64,000 bases of DNA, taken from positions 124,001 to 188,000 of the forward strand of contig NZ_NOXU01000030.1 of NCBI RefSeq assembly GCF_002251795.1. Direction: 5' to 3'. Origin of the DNA: Niveispirillum lacus. GTDB taxonomy: Bacteria > Pseudomonadota > Alphaproteobacteria > Azospirillales > Azospirillaceae. The position numbers and the translations under genes are program-made. The notes beneath the pieces were generated by a model that was not told the origin of the DNA, made no database searches, and worked only from the letters and a program-made list of their open reading frames with translations. Below are positions 1 to 10,026 of this stretch, one piece after another; within the stretch, counting starts at the first letter, position 1, and each line of letters opens with the position of its first letter.

Positions 1-1
1 T

Positions 2-214
2 GCATTTGTCTTGAAGGACCAGAGCCTGACGCAGGCCGATGCCGCCCAGCGTATGGGCGTCAGCCAGCCGGATATCTTCCGCCTGCTGCGCGGACAGTTC
101 CGCGATATCTCCGTCGAACGGCTTCGCATGCTGGTGCGGTTGGGCTGCACCGTTGACATCCCCATCCGCCCCACCCCCGACGTCCCTCCCACCGCACCTA
201 TCCCGGTGCGGTAA
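2..214 (+). CDS. HTH (XRE-type) protein, 5' end cut by window
   Basis: The reading frame is open to the left edge, so the true start probably lies outside the window; a TTG at 11 is the first internal candidate. The visible part holds a helix-turn-helix: SLTQADAAQRMGVSQPDI is the two-helix unit, followed by FRLLRGQ. It ends in a short proline-rich tail. This layout fits the small HTH antitoxins (HigA/HTH_37-like) that partner RelE/HigB toxins. A toxin partner would have to lie upstream, outside the window, so the TA role is inference. The HTH call itself is fairly safe. Confidence 0.7.
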   Translation, partial: AFVLKDQSLTQADAAQRMGVSQPDIFRLLRGQFRDISVERLRMLVRLGCTVDIPIRPTPDVPPTAPIPVR

Positions 215-304
215 CCCCGAACCTGGCACGCCACTGGTTTAGATTACTGCTGACGCAAGCGCGTGGCTTGCGCTACCCTTACGGGAGAATGGCAGGGGTG
301 GGCG

Positions 305-2080
305 ATGGCGTTGGAGATTACGAAACCAGAGCAGCTTGAAAAATTCCTGGCGGACAAACCCGCACAATGGTCACACCTGATCGCGGCGCGGGCGGCCCTG
401 CGGGTGTTGCCTCTGGCCCTGTCCGACATGCATGAGGAGTACTGGTTGTCGCTGCTCCGGGCGTGCTTCATACCATGGGCCGCCGGCAAATATCCGGCCC
501 ATGATATGACCGCCGCCGCCGGTTCCGCCGCCGATTTCGCCGCCGGTTCCGCCGCCGATTTCGCCGCCCGTTCCGCCGCCCTTTCCGCCGCCGATTTCGC
601 CGCCGGTTCCGCCGCCGGTTCCGCCGCCGGTTCCGCCGCCCGTTCCGCCGCCGATTTCGCCGCTCGTTCCGCCGCCCTTTCCGCCGCCGATTTCGCCGCC
701 GGTTCCGCCGCCCTTTCCGCCGCCGATTTCGCCGCCCGTTCCGCCGCCCGTTCCGCCGCCGGTTACGCCGCCCTTTCCGCCGCCGATTTCGCCGCCCGTT
801 CCGCCGCCCTTTCCGCCGTCTGGAAATCCATCAGCATGGACGCTTCTGGGCTAAACACACGAAAAACATCTCAATCTTTTGCGGAATTGACCCTCACCCC
901 CCTCTGGTCCGGGGAAACACCGCCTTCAATTGCGCTGCGCTGGCAATCTGTGGCCACCGAAAACCGGTCATCCCACTTCGCCCCCTGGATCAACTGGTAT
1001 CAGGCCCTGCTCACCGGTAATGGCCCCAGCGCCGATTATTTCGGCCCCGACCTGACCCTGCGCATCGCCCAACAACCCCATGAATGGTGGGGCCGTCCGG
1101 CGCCAGAGGTGAATGCCGATATCGCTACGTGGCTAAGGGAAAAGAAAAACAGCGAAGAAGAGTTCATCGACAAATTCAGTGAGCTAGAAAAACAGCTTTC
1201 ACAACATCCCGCCGCCGCGTCCTTCGCCTGGACGGATGAAGGCCTGTCGGTCAATGCACCCACGCCACTACCCGCCACGTCTCTGGCGCAAGATTTTCTG
1301 GACGAGGTGCGGCAGAAGGCCAGGGACCTGCAAGAACGTCTTGCCATGACCAATGCGGCGCAGCGCGTCCGCAAATCTTTGGATGGCGTGATCGCCATTC
1401 TGCCGGAACAGGCGTCGGACCTGCGCCCCGGCCTGCTGCGCTCCCGCGCCCGCTCGTTACATGCTGATGCTGCGGCCTATGCCGGGCAGTTTCAGGATGG
1501 TGAATTGCCGGTCGATGCCACCGCCATGATCATCGACCTGTCGGGCGGGCTGCGTGATCTGGAAGGATGTTTCCCCGAACTGCGGGACATCGAACGGGAA
1601 ATCGCCGCCCTGAACCTGAAGCCCAAGGATGTGGCAGCGGTTCAACAGCATCTGGACCAAATCAACAAGGTTGTGGCCGAAAGTGCGGTGGTTGCGGACA
1701 ACACCAAGTTGGTGATGGCCGCAGGCACCGAAACGATGAAGGCAGAGGCCCCGCCCGACATTACAGAAATCCGCACTGCTGAACAGGCCCTTGTCTCCCG
1801 CAACCTCGTCACGGTGGCCCTGCGCCGCTGCGCTAACGAAATCCTTTCACGCCTGCCTAACACAACAGGCCGGGTTTATGACGAAACGGAAAAGGCGGGC
1901 CTGAACCTGATCCGCCCCGCCGCCTCGGTCGGGGCATCCGTCCTGGTCGGCAGTTTGGTGAACCCTATCGTTGGCTTGGCCTTTTTTGCACTGGCCGAAT
2001 ATGACCGGCTGCCCGGCATCATCAACTTCATCAAGGAAGCGAAAAAACAGGTCGGCCCGAGTGAGGGTGATCTCGAATAG
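305..2080 (+). CDS. Ala-rich tetrapeptide-repeat protein of unknown function
   Basis: Function not recognised. The ATG at 305 is preferred over an upstream in-frame GTG at 263 because an AGGGG ribosome-binding site lies about 6 bases before it; this gives 591 residues. Residues 1-73 contain a hydrophobic, Trp-containing helix region. Residues 74-169 are 24 exact four-residue units of the form [S/F/Y]-A-A-X, with X being D, G, R or L. The rest is mostly charged helical sequence with coiled-coil character (about 270-500). One hydrophobic stretch near residues 537-563 (GASVLVGSLVNPIVGLAFFA) could be a membrane segment or hairpin. The gene sits between two small HTH-type modules. Similar Ala-rich period-4 tracts occur in scattered bacterial hypothetical proteins, but no role is known to me. 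Confidence 0.75.
   Translation: MALEITKPEQLEKFLADKPAQWSHLIAARAALRVLPLALSDMHEEYWLSLLRACFIPWAAGKYPAHDMTAAAGSAADFAAGSAADFAARSAALSAADFAAGSAAGSAAGSAARSAADFAARSAALSAADFAAGSAALSAADFAARSAARSAAGYAALSAADFAARSAALSAVWKSISMDASGLNTRKTSQSFAELTLTPLWSGETPPSIALRWQSVATENRSSHFAPWINWYQALLTGNGPSADYFGPDLTLRIAQQPHEWWGRPAPEVNADIATWLREKKNSEEEFIDKFSELEKQLSQHPAAASFAWTDEGLSVNAPTPLPATSLAQDFLDEVRQKARDLQERLAMTNAAQRVRKSLDGVIAILPEQASDLRPGLLRSRARSLHADAAAYAGQFQDGELPVDATAMIIDLSGGLRDLEGCFPELRDIEREIAALNLKPKDVAAVQQHLDQINKVVAESAVVADNTKLVMAAGTETMKAEAPPDITEIRTAEQALVSRNLVTVALRRCANEILSRLPNTTGRVYDETEKAGLNLIRPAASVGASVLVGSLVNPIVGLAFFALAEYDRLPGIINFIKEAKKQVGPSEGDLE
524..820 (+). repeat. 12-base in-frame tandem repeat, 24 units plus remnant
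   Basis: Near-perfect 12-mers of the type TCCGCCGCCGAT / TTCGCCGCCGGT run without interruption from 524 to 811, with a degenerate 25th unit to 820. Every unit keeps the GCC GCC core, so the encoded pattern is [S/F/Y]AAX. Only the first base-pair context (TCC/TTC/TAC) and the fourth codon (GAT, GGT, CGT, CTT) vary. The period is a multiple of three, so copy-number slippage would keep the frame. Confidence 0.95.
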
Positions 2081-2119
2081 ACGACGCCCCAACCTTGACC
2101 GTACTGCAATTTCACCCCC

Positions 2120-2149
2120 TTGCCCCCAACTAGGGACAGGCCCTATAAT
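2120..2149 (+). promoter_or_regulatory. Candidate sigma-70 promoter for brnT (leaderless)
   Basis: TTGCCC at 2120-2125, an 18-base spacer and a perfect TATAAT at 2144-2149. The brnT ATG begins at 2155, only five bases after the -10 box. Transcription would therefore start at or next to the A of the start codon, implying a leaderless mRNA. Confidence 0.55.
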
Positions 2150-2154
2150 CTTCC

Positions 2155-2442
2155 ATGAATGTCGGCTTCGATCCTGCCAAGCATGAACGGAACCTGCGGG
2201 AGCGGGGGCTTGGTTTTGATGTGGCAGCGCGCATCTTCCTGGGCGACACGGTGGAATGGGATGATGACCGTTTCGACTATGGTGAACGGCGCATACAGGC
2301 GGTGGGGCGGATTGAGGATGTTGTGATCAGTGTCGTGTTCACCTGGCGTCTGGACGCTGATGCGGGGCCGTACCGCTGGATCATCTCGGCACGCCCGGCC
2401 AGCAGGGGCGAGAGGAGGATTTATGCCGCTTATCTCGATTGA
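2155..2442 (+). CDS. brnT: BrnT-family toxin
   Basis: A 95-residue protein with the BrnT layout: an N-terminal FDPAKHERNLRERG helix, then alternating strands (VEWDDD, ERRIQAVGRI, VISVVFTW) and the C-terminal ISARPASRGERRIY. BrnT toxins are RelE-fold ribonucleases that cut RNA and arrest translation; the Arg residues in the C-terminal motif are part of the family signature. The stop overlaps the downstream HTH gene by 20 bases, as expected for a toxin-antitoxin pair. The partner here is an HTH protein, not the ribbon-helix-helix BrnA of Brucella. The family call is strong; the activity is untested. Confidence 0.88.
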   Translation: MNVGFDPAKHERNLRERGLGFDVAARIFLGDTVEWDDDRFDYGERRIQAVGRIEDVVISVVFTWRLDADAGPYRWIISARPASRGERRIYAAYLD

Positions 2443-2773
2443 GGACGCACCAAACCTGACCGTAGAACAGCGCGCCCGTCTGAAAGCTACGAGCGAGGCG
2501 GAGGTGGCGGGTTATATCGCCGAAGATGGCGATGTCGATTTGGGCACTGTCGAGCCGGCGCGTCTGCGCGCCAGATCCGCATACCCCGATCCGCGTGCCC
2601 TGCGGACACGGCTGAAGATGACGCAGGAAGAGTTTGCCACCACCTTCGGCGTCAATCTCTGGACGCTGCGGGAATGGGAACAGCGCAAGGCGGAGCCGGA
2701 GGGGCCGGCCCGCACCTTGTTGCGGGTGATCGACCGGGAGCCGGATGCGGTGCGACGCGCGCTGCTGCCCTGA
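2423..2773 (+). CDS. HTH-type antitoxin paired with BrnT
   Basis: The start at ATG 2423 is set by GAGGAGG at 2413-2419 and overlaps brnT by 20 bases, so the two are translationally coupled. The protein has 116 residues. The N-terminal half is acidic (ISIEDAPNL onward) and probably wraps the toxin. The C-terminal half (about 54-113) is an XRE helix-turn-helix, with MTQEEFATTFGVNLWTLREW as the DNA-binding unit. It resembles NadS/HigA-type antitoxins. By analogy it would neutralise BrnT and repress the operon promoter at 2120-2149. It is not the classical BrnA fold. Confidence 0.8.
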   Translation: MPLISIEDAPNLTVEQRARLKATSEAEVAGYIAEDGDVDLGTVEPARLRARSAYPDPRALRTRLKMTQEEFATTFGVNLWTLREWEQRKAEPEGPARTLLRVIDREPDAVRRALLP

Positions 2774-2860
2774 CACCCCCACCCCCCGATTGCACCCCGC
2801 GTCCCGCTGCGGTACAAGGCCCGCAAACCTTTTGCAGACGCTTATCTGAAGGATGCCCCC

Positions 2861-4537
<1,677 letters not shown>

Positions 4538-4560
4538 TCCCGGCTTATTTTCTGCTGATA

Positions 4561-4588
4561 AAGGGCCGGGGAGCGATCCCCGGCCCTT
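4561..4588 (+). terminator. Intrinsic terminator after ettA
   Basis: A perfect 12-base-pair stem, AAGGGCCGGGGA against TCCCCGGCCCTT, with the loop GCGA. It starts 23 bases after the ettA stop. The following T-run is short (TTGTTC). Confidence 0.8.
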
Positions 4589-4611
4589 GTTCATTCAAAG
4601 AGGTTCTGTCG

Positions 4612-5316
4612 ATGCGCCTTGTCCGCCTGATCGCCAATCTGGGTTATGGCAGCCAGAAGGACGTGAAGATGCTGCTGAAGGCGGGCCGCGTCACGCGGGC
4701 CGATGGCAGCACCCTGTCCGATGGGGACAAGGTCGAGCATGCCGATATCCGCATCGATGGCGAAGAACTGGACCCGCCGCAGGGCTCCGTCCTGATGCTG
4801 CATAAACCGGCGGGCTATACCTGCTCCACCAGTGATCCGGGCCGGGTGGTGTATGAGTTGCTGCCCGAGCGGTTTGAATATCGCAATCCCATCATCGCAC
4901 CCGTGGGGCGGCTGGACCGGGACACGACCGGCCTGCTGCTGCTGACCGATGATGGCCAGCTTCTCCACCGCATCATCTCACCCAAGGCCAATGTGCCCAA
5001 GGTCTATGAGGCGGAACTGGCCCGCCCCCTGACGGGGGAGGAGGCGGGGGTGTTCGCGTCCGGCACCTTGCTGCTGAAGTCGGAAAAGACGCCGCTGCTG
5101 CCCGCGACGCTGGAGGTGTTGGGCGAGACGCGCGCGCGCCTGACCATTCAGGAAGGGCGCTATCACCAGATCCGCCGCATGTTTGCCGCCGTCGGCAATC
5201 ATGTGGAAATGCTGCACCGCGTCTCCATCGGCAGGCTGACGCTGGGCGACCTGGCAGAGGGTGAATGGCGGCTGCTGAACGCAGACGAGGTCGCGTTGGT
5301 CTTCAGCGATCCCTGA
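4612..5316 (+). CDS. rsuA: 16S rRNA pseudouridine-516 synthase (RsuA family)
   Basis: 234 residues, matching RsuA (about 231). An S4-like RNA-binding domain covers roughly residues 1-50. The catalytic domain carries GRLDRDTTGLLLLT, with Asp102 as the expected nucleophile, and the RsuA/RluB-type signature EGRYHQIRRMFAAVGNHV near the C-terminus. HKPAGYTCS (64-72) is the usual motif I. It isomerises a uridine in 16S rRNA, most likely U516 equivalent. RluB/RluE/RluF paralogues share these motifs, but length and the GNHVEMLHR ending favour RsuA. Confidence 0.85.
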   Translation: MRLVRLIANLGYGSQKDVKMLLKAGRVTRADGSTLSDGDKVEHADIRIDGEELDPPQGSVLMLHKPAGYTCSTSDPGRVVYELLPERFEYRNPIIAPVGRLDRDTTGLLLLTDDGQLLHRIISPKANVPKVYEAELARPLTGEEAGVFASGTLLLKSEKTPLLPATLEVLGETRARLTIQEGRYHQIRRMFAAVGNHVEMLHRVSIGRLTLGDLAEGEWRLLNADEVALVFSDP

Positions 5317-5321
5317 TCCGC

Positions 5322-5450
5322 TTACTGCGCGCTTTTCTCGATCGCCTTGCCCGCGCTCTTGATGTCCTTGCCCACCCCCTCAACGGTGTTGCAGCCAGAC
5401 AGGCCTAGGGCGGCGAGGGTGAGGGTCGTAAGGATCAGGGCGCGTTTCAT
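5322..5450 (-). CDS. ecnB: Entericidin A/B-type small lipoprotein
   Basis: 42 residues from the ATG at 5450; in-frame ATGs at 5456 and 5462 would add 2-4 residues. A charged MKR start and a hydrophobic run lead to the lipobox LSGC, then NTVEGVGKDIKSAGKAIEKSA, an amphipathic helix typical of the entericidin family. It should be exported and lipidated at the Cys. In E. coli, EcnA/EcnB act as an antidote/bacteriolysis pair; here only one member exists and its role is unknown. It is divergent from tlyA, with 64 bases between the starts. Confidence 0.85.
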   Translation of the reverse strand: MKRALILTTLTLAALGLSGCNTVEGVGKDIKSAGKAIEKSAQ

Positions 5451-5514
5451 TGGCATATCCATGGTTCTGGGGCTATCAATCCCGGTTATCTCATTATCGC
5501 AAAAGCGTGTTGTC

Positions 5515-6279
5515 ATGTCCAAGCCACCAAAAGTTAAAGAGCCGAAAGTCAGAGTGGATCAGGCTTTGGTTGATCGTGGCTTGGCCGAAAGCCGGTCAAA
5601 GGCCCAAGCCCTGATCCTGGCAGGTCTGGTCTATGCCGATACCCGCCGCATCGATAAGGCCGGGGATACGGTACCGGAAAGCCAGTTGCTGCTGGTGAAG
5701 GGCCAGGACCATCCGTGGGTCAGCCGAGGTGGTCTGAAGCTGGTGAAGGGGCTGGACACGTTCGGGATCGACCCGGCCGGGCTAATCGGCATTGATGTTG
5801 GTGCTTCCACCGGTGGGTTCACTGACGTGCTGCTGACGCGCGGGGCCGCCAAGGTCTATGCTGTCGATGTCGGGCACGGACAACTCGCCTGGAAAATCCG
5901 GGAGGATACGCGGGTTGTGGTCTTGGAAAAGACCAATGCCCGTCATCTGACGGCAGAGATCATTCCAGACCCCGCCGACATCGTCGTCTGCGATGCCAGC
6001 TTTATCGGTCTGGAAACGGTACTGCCCGCCGCCATGGCTTTGACCAAGCCCGGCGCCTACTTGGTGGCCCTGATCAAGCCGCAGTTTGAGGTGGGCAAGG
6101 GTCGTGTTGGCAAAGGCGGCGTGGTGCGGGAGCCGGAACTGCACCAGGAGGTCTGCGACCGGATTCAGGATTGGCTGTCGGGCCAGCCGGGCTGGACCGT
6201 GCTGGGCATCGCCGAAAGTCCGATAACCGGGCCGGAGGGCAATAAGGAATTTCTGATTGGTGGTCGGCGGGAAGGGTAA
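5515..6279 (+). CDS. tlyA: TlyA-family rRNA 2'-O-methyltransferase
   Basis: ATG 5515 gives 254 residues, the normal TlyA size; the frame stays open upstream but that part is antisense to the entericidin gene. An N-terminal S4 domain (VRVDQALVDRGLAESRSKAQ, about 12-70) is followed by an FtsJ/RrmJ-fold methyltransferase with WVSRGGLKL (68-76) and SAM motif I GIDVGASTGGFTD (92-104). TlyA enzymes methylate the 2'-O of cytidines in 23S, and in some bacteria 16S, rRNA, and determine capreomycin sensitivity. The old name haemolysin A is misleading. Target specificity cannot be read from the sequence. Confidence 0.9.
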   Translation: MSKPPKVKEPKVRVDQALVDRGLAESRSKAQALILAGLVYADTRRIDKAGDTVPESQLLLVKGQDHPWVSRGGLKLVKGLDTFGIDPAGLIGIDVGASTGGFTDVLLTRGAAKVYAVDVGHGQLAWKIREDTRVVVLEKTNARHLTAEIIPDPADIVVCDASFIGLETVLPAAMALTKPGAYLVALIKPQFEVGKGRVGKGGVVREPELHQEVCDRIQDWLSGQPGWTVLGIAESPITGPEGNKEFLIGGRREG

Positions 6280-6305
6280 GGGGCCGCTTCCACGCCAACC
6301 GGACA

Positions 6306-7598
6306 TCACGCATCCGGCGTGGGTATCACCAGCACCTTGTCGATGCGTCGGCCATCCATGTCGACCACTTCGAAGCGGTACCCGTCATGGTCGGCAAATT
6401 CGCCAGCGGTGGGAATCCGCCCCAGCTTGAACAGCAGGAATCCGGCCAGGGTGTGATAGCCGCTATCCTCGTCGCGCAGGCTTTTCAGACCGAGATGTGC
6501 TTCCACCTCTTCCACGGCCATCATGCCGTCGATCAGCAGGGAGCCATCGGCGCGGCGGACAATGTCGCTGTCCTCGCCACCCTCATCGGGCAGTTCGCCG
6601 GCAATGCCTTCCAGCACATCGGTCAGGGTCGCAATGCCTTCGACGGTGCCATATTCATCCACGACGATGGCCAGTTGCTCACCCGACTGCTTGAACAGGT
6701 CCAGCAGGCGCATCACCTCCGTACCGTCATGCACGACCAGGGCGTCGCGCACATCGCTGCGCAGGTCGAAAGTGCCGCCTTGCAGCAGACGGTGCAGCAG
6801 ATCCTTGGTATGGACGACGCCGATCACATCGTCGAAATCACCACGGCAGACGGGGAAGCGGCTGTGTCCGGCTTCCCGAATCTCTCGCTTGATATTCTCC
6901 GGCTCGTCATCAATGTCCAGCCACATGACCTCCGGTCGGGGGGTCATCAGGGACCGCACCGTGCGGTCGGCCAGACGCATCACCCCTTCGATCATCCGCT
7001 TCTCGCCGGGATCGAAGACACCGCTGGCCGTGCCCTCGGCGATCAGGCTTTTGACCTCTTCTTCGGTGACCGTCTGCTCTGCCTTTTCCGGCACGCGCAG
7101 CAGTTTCAGCATGGCCTCTGTGCTAGCCCCCAGCAGCCAGACAAAAGGCGCGGTGGAGCGTGACAGCGTGCGCATCGTGGGGGCGGCGAAGCTGGCAATA
7201 GCCTCGGCATTGTTGAGCGCAATGCGCTTGGGCACCAGTTCGCCAGCAATCAACGACAGGTAGGTAATGACCATGACGACAATGACAATCGACAGGGTCT
7301 CGCCATAGCCGGCGAGTGCTGGGATGTTGTCCAGCACTGGGGAAAGCCTTTCGGCCAGTGTGGCGCCGCCCACGGCACCATTGATGACGCCGATCAACGT
7401 AATGCCGATTTGTACCGTCGACAGGAAACGGGAGGGGTCTTCCTGAAGGGCCAGTGCGGTTTTGGCACCACGGCTGCCTTCGTCGGCCATCTGCTGCAGT
7501 CGGATCTTACGGGCCGATACAACGGCCATTTCCGACATGGCGAAGAACCCGTTCAACAGGATCAGGAACAGGACCGCGGAGAGTTCGAGCGAAACCAT
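6306..7598 (-). CDS. CNNM/CorC-family membrane protein with CBS pair
   Basis: The start is taken at the ATG at 7598 (430 residues), which places the first hydrophobic segment right at the N-terminus; an upstream in-frame ATG at 7676 adds an Arg-rich stretch not expected in the family. Domains in order: DUF21/CNNM transmembrane domain with three to four helices (about 1-190, including FFAMSEMAVVSARK), a CBS pair (about 200-330, with RPEVMWLDID and VVDEYGTVEGIATL), and a CorC_HlyC domain at the C-terminus (DGYRFEVVDMDGRRIDKV). The family is linked to magnesium/cobalt efflux; older names are haemolysin-like or TlyC. The ion is not predictable here. Confidence 0.88.
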   Translation of the reverse strand: MVSLELSAVLFLILLNGFFAMSEMAVVSARKIRLQQMADEGSRGAKTALALQEDPSRFLSTVQIGITLIGVINGAVGGATLAERLSPVLDNIPALAGYGETLSIVIVVMVITYLSLIAGELVPKRIALNNAEAIASFAAPTMRTLSRSTAPFVWLLGASTEAMLKLLRVPEKAEQTVTEEEVKSLIAEGTASGVFDPGEKRMIEGVMRLADRTVRSLMTPRPEVMWLDIDDEPENIKREIREAGHSRFPVCRGDFDDVIGVVHTKDLLHRLLQGGTFDLRSDVRDALVVHDGTEVMRLLDLFKQSGEQLAIVVDEYGTVEGIATLTDVLEGIAGELPDEGGEDSDIVRRADGSLLIDGMMAVEEVEAHLGLKSLRDEDSGYHTLAGFLLFKLGRIPTAGEFADHDGYRFEVVDMDGRRIDKVLVIPTPDA

Positions 7599-7831
7599 CT
7601 TCTCGGGGGTATGTGACGCGAGCACGGAGGCGGCCCGCAGGCCTATCCTATCGCATCGCCCGCGAAATGCGAGCAATCATGATGGGCTGTCACCGTTTCA
7701 TCACCGAAACCGCGCCGGGTGACCGCCGTCACTTGCCTGTCTGCGGGCCGCGTCTACATCTGCGGCCATGACATGGTGCGCCGCCACACAGCGCGATGCG
7801 CGCCGCAACCTCTGTTCAGGGACCACCCCCG

Positions 7832-8929
7832 ATGACTGATCAAAACCTGCTGTCGCCCGTGCGTCTGGGCGATGTCGATCTGCCTAACCGCGTCATTATG
7901 GCGCCCATGACCCGCTCCCGTGCTGGTAAGGGGGACGTGGCCACTGCGGCGACGGCCCAATATTATGCGCAGCGCGCGACCGCTGGTCTGCTGATTACCG
8001 AAGGGACGCAGATCACGCAGCAGGGGCAGGGTTATGCTTTCACCCCCGGCATCTACTCCCCCGAACAAGTTGCGGGCTGGCGGGGTGTGACGGCAGCCGT
8101 CCATGCCGCTGGTGGTCGTATCGCCGCCCAGCTTTGGCATGTGGGTCGTCTGTCGCACCGCGTGCTGCAGCCCGGCGGCGGGCTGCCGGTTGCCCCATCT
8201 GCCATCAAACCCGATGGTCAGGCCTTCACGCCACAGGGCATGCTGGATTATGAAACCCCGCGCGCGCTGGAGACGGAAGAGATCGCTGGCATCGTCGCAG
8301 ACTTCGCTAAGGCGGCGGAAAACGCCAAGGCTGCTGGTTTTGATGCTGTGGAACTGCATGGGGCCAACGGCTATCTGATCGACCAGTTCATCCGCGACGG
8401 GTCCAATACCCGCACCGACCGCTATGGTGGGTCCGTGGCGAATCGCAACCGCTTCATGCTGGACGTGGTGGCGGCGGTTACCGACGTGCTGGGGGGTGGT
8501 CGTGTCGGCATCCGTTTCAGCCCTAACGGCGCCTATCACAACATGTCGGATAGCGATCCGGCGGCAACTTTTGGGTACGCCGCTGAGCAGTTGAACCGCT
8601 TCAATCTGGCTTTCCTGCATGTGATTGAACCCTTGGTCGATAACCATTCGATGAGCCCGCCGCCGGGCGCCCAACGGGTCGCCGGTCTTCTGCGCCGGAC
8701 CTTTAAAGGTCCGTTCATCCTGAATGGCGGCATCACGCGTGAGGCAGGCGACCATCTGATTGCCACCGATGCCGCGGACGCCATTGCCTTTGGCGTACCC
8801 TATATCGCCAATCCGGATCTGGTAGAGCGTTTCCGCCGGAACGCCCCGCTGGCGCAGGCCGACCGCGCCACTTTCTATGGCGGAGACGAGCGGGGGTATC
8901 TGGACTACCCGACACTGGACGCTGCCTGA
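7832..8929 (+). CDS. nemA: Old-yellow-enzyme family NADH:flavin oxidoreductase
   Basis: ATG 7832 (365 residues) is preferred over an upstream in-frame ATG at 7796. This is a TIM-barrel FMN enzyme: [15 protein letters not shown] near the N-terminus, WHVGRLSH, the [11 protein letters not shown] motif carrying the substrate-binding His/Asn pair, DRYGGS, and [15 protein letters not shown] at the phosphate-binding end. OYE homologues reduce activated alkenes, nitro-esters and N-ethylmaleimide with NADPH/NADH. NemA is the closest named group. Its physiological substrate is not evident, and no repressor gene is adjacent. Confidence 0.88.
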   Translation: MTDQNLLSPVRLGDVDLPNRVIMAPMTRSRAGKGDVATAATAQYYAQRATAGLLITEGTQITQQGQGYAFTPGIYSPEQVAGWRGVTAAVHAAGGRIAAQLWHVGRLSHRVLQPGGGLPVAPSAIKPDGQAFTPQGMLDYETPRALETEEIAGIVADFAKAAENAKAAGFDAVELHGANGYLIDQFIRDGSNTRTDRYGGSVANRNRFMLDVVAAVTDVLGGGRVGIRFSPNGAYHNMSDSDPAATFGYAAEQLNRFNLAFLHVIEPLVDNHSMSPPPGAQRVAGLLRRTFKGPFILNGGITREAGDHLIATDAADAIAFGVPYIANPDLVERFRRNAPLAQADRATFYGGDERGYLDYPTLDAA

Positions 8930-8936
8930 TGGTGCT

Positions 8937-8979
8937 GCCACATGCCTGCCTCTCCAAGCCGGAAGGGTGGGCATGTGGC
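8937..8979. repeat. Inverted repeat downstream of nemA
   Basis: GCCACATGCC at 8937-8946 pairs perfectly with GGCATGTGGC at 8970-8979 across a 23-base loop. No T-run follows on either strand, so it is not a clear intrinsic terminator. It could be an RNA processing hairpin or a protein site upstream of thrB. Confidence 0.5.
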
Positions 8980-9057
8980 CGGCAACCCGAACCGCCGCGA
9001 CCATGCCGCACAGGGTCGATATTGACCGGGCGAGCGGAACCGGCTACCCATCCCGGC

Positions 9058-10026
9058 ATGGCCGTCTATACTGAAGTTTCCGATGAAGATGTCCGCGCGT
9101 TCGTTGCCCAGTATGATCTGGGCGACGTGGTGTCCTGCAAGGGCATCGCAGAGGGCGTGGAAAACTCCAACTTCCTGCTGGTGACCGGTAAGGGGCCCTT
9201 TATTCTCACGCTGTATGAAAAGCGTGTGGACCCTGCGGACCTGCCCTTTTTCCTCGGTTTGATGGATCATCTCGCGGCACGCGGGCTGACCTGTCCGCAA
9301 CCGGTGGCGGGTACCGATGGTGTGGCCCTTCGCAGCCTGTGCGGACGCCCGGCCGTCATTGTGACGTTCCTCAAGGGCATGTGGCCGCGCCGCATCCTGG
9401 CTGACCATTGCGCCGGGCTGGGTGAGGGACTGGCCCGTCTTCATCTGGCTGGCGATGGATTTGAACTCACCCGGCGTAATGCTTTGTCCGTCGCTGGTTG
9501 GCGCCCGTTGTTTGCGGCGTCGCGCTGGCGGGCAGACGAGGTAAAGCCTGGCCTTGCCGATTCCCTGGCCGAGGAACTGGACTATTTGGAGACCCATTGG
9601 CCTACGGATCTGCCGGCCGGCATCATCCATGCCGATCTGTTCCCGGACAATGTGTTCTTCAGCGATGGGGCCCTGTCCGGCCTGATTGATTTCTATTTTG
9701 CCTGCAACGACCTGTTCGCCTATGACGTTGCCATCTGCCTGAATGCCTGGTGCTTTGAGGCCGATGGGTCCTTCAATGTGACCAAGGCGCGGTTGCTGCT
9801 GGCCAGTTATGATCGTGTGCGCCCGTTGTCGGCGGCGGAGCGCGAAGCCCTGCCGATCCTGGCTCGCGGCAGTGCCATCCGCTTTCTGCTGACCCGCCTT
9901 TATGACTGGCTGAACACACCAACCGGCGCCATGGTCAAGCGCAAGGACCCGCTGGAATATCTCCATAAGCTCCGCTTCCACCAGCAGATCCGTCATATCG
10001 CCGATTACGGACTGGACCGGTCGTGA
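9058..10026 (+). CDS. thrB: Homoserine kinase (APH-fold, ThrB type II)
   Basis: ATG 9058 gives 322 residues, matching alphaproteobacterial ThrB. It has the aminoglycoside-phosphotransferase fold, not the GHMP fold of E. coli ThrB. Motifs include [21 protein letters not shown] (N-lobe nucleotide site), [13 protein letters not shown] (catalytic Asp and metal-binding Asn) and [10 protein letters not shown] (metal-binding Asp). The enzyme phosphorylates L-homoserine in threonine synthesis. It overlaps rnhA by four bases (GTGA), so the two are coupled. No other threonine genes are nearby. Confidence 0.9.
   Translation: MAVYTEVSDEDVRAFVAQYDLGDVVSCKGIAEGVENSNFLLVTGKGPFILTLYEKRVDPADLPFFLGLMDHLAARGLTCPQPVAGTDGVALRSLCGRPAVIVTFLKGMWPRRILADHCAGLGEGLARLHLAGDGFELTRRNALSVAGWRPLFAASRWRADEVKPGLADSLAEELDYLETHWPTDLPAGIIHADLFPDNVFFSDGALSGLIDFYFACNDLFAYDVAICLNAWCFEADGSFNVTKARLLLASYDRVRPLSAAEREALPILARGSAIRFLLTRLYDWLNTPTGAMVKRKDPLEYLHKLRFHQQIRHIADYGLDRS

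Noticed and set aside
524-820. The short direct repeats as a CRISPR array
   Set aside because: Units are 12 bases, contiguous without spacers, and in frame inside a gene. No cas genes are near.
8937-8979. The hairpin as an intrinsic terminator of nemA
   Set aside because: The loop is 23 bases long and no T-run follows on either strand.
7754-9004. A 416-residue open frame on the minus strand
   Set aside because: Antisense to the OYE-family gene. No motif, no ribosome-binding site.
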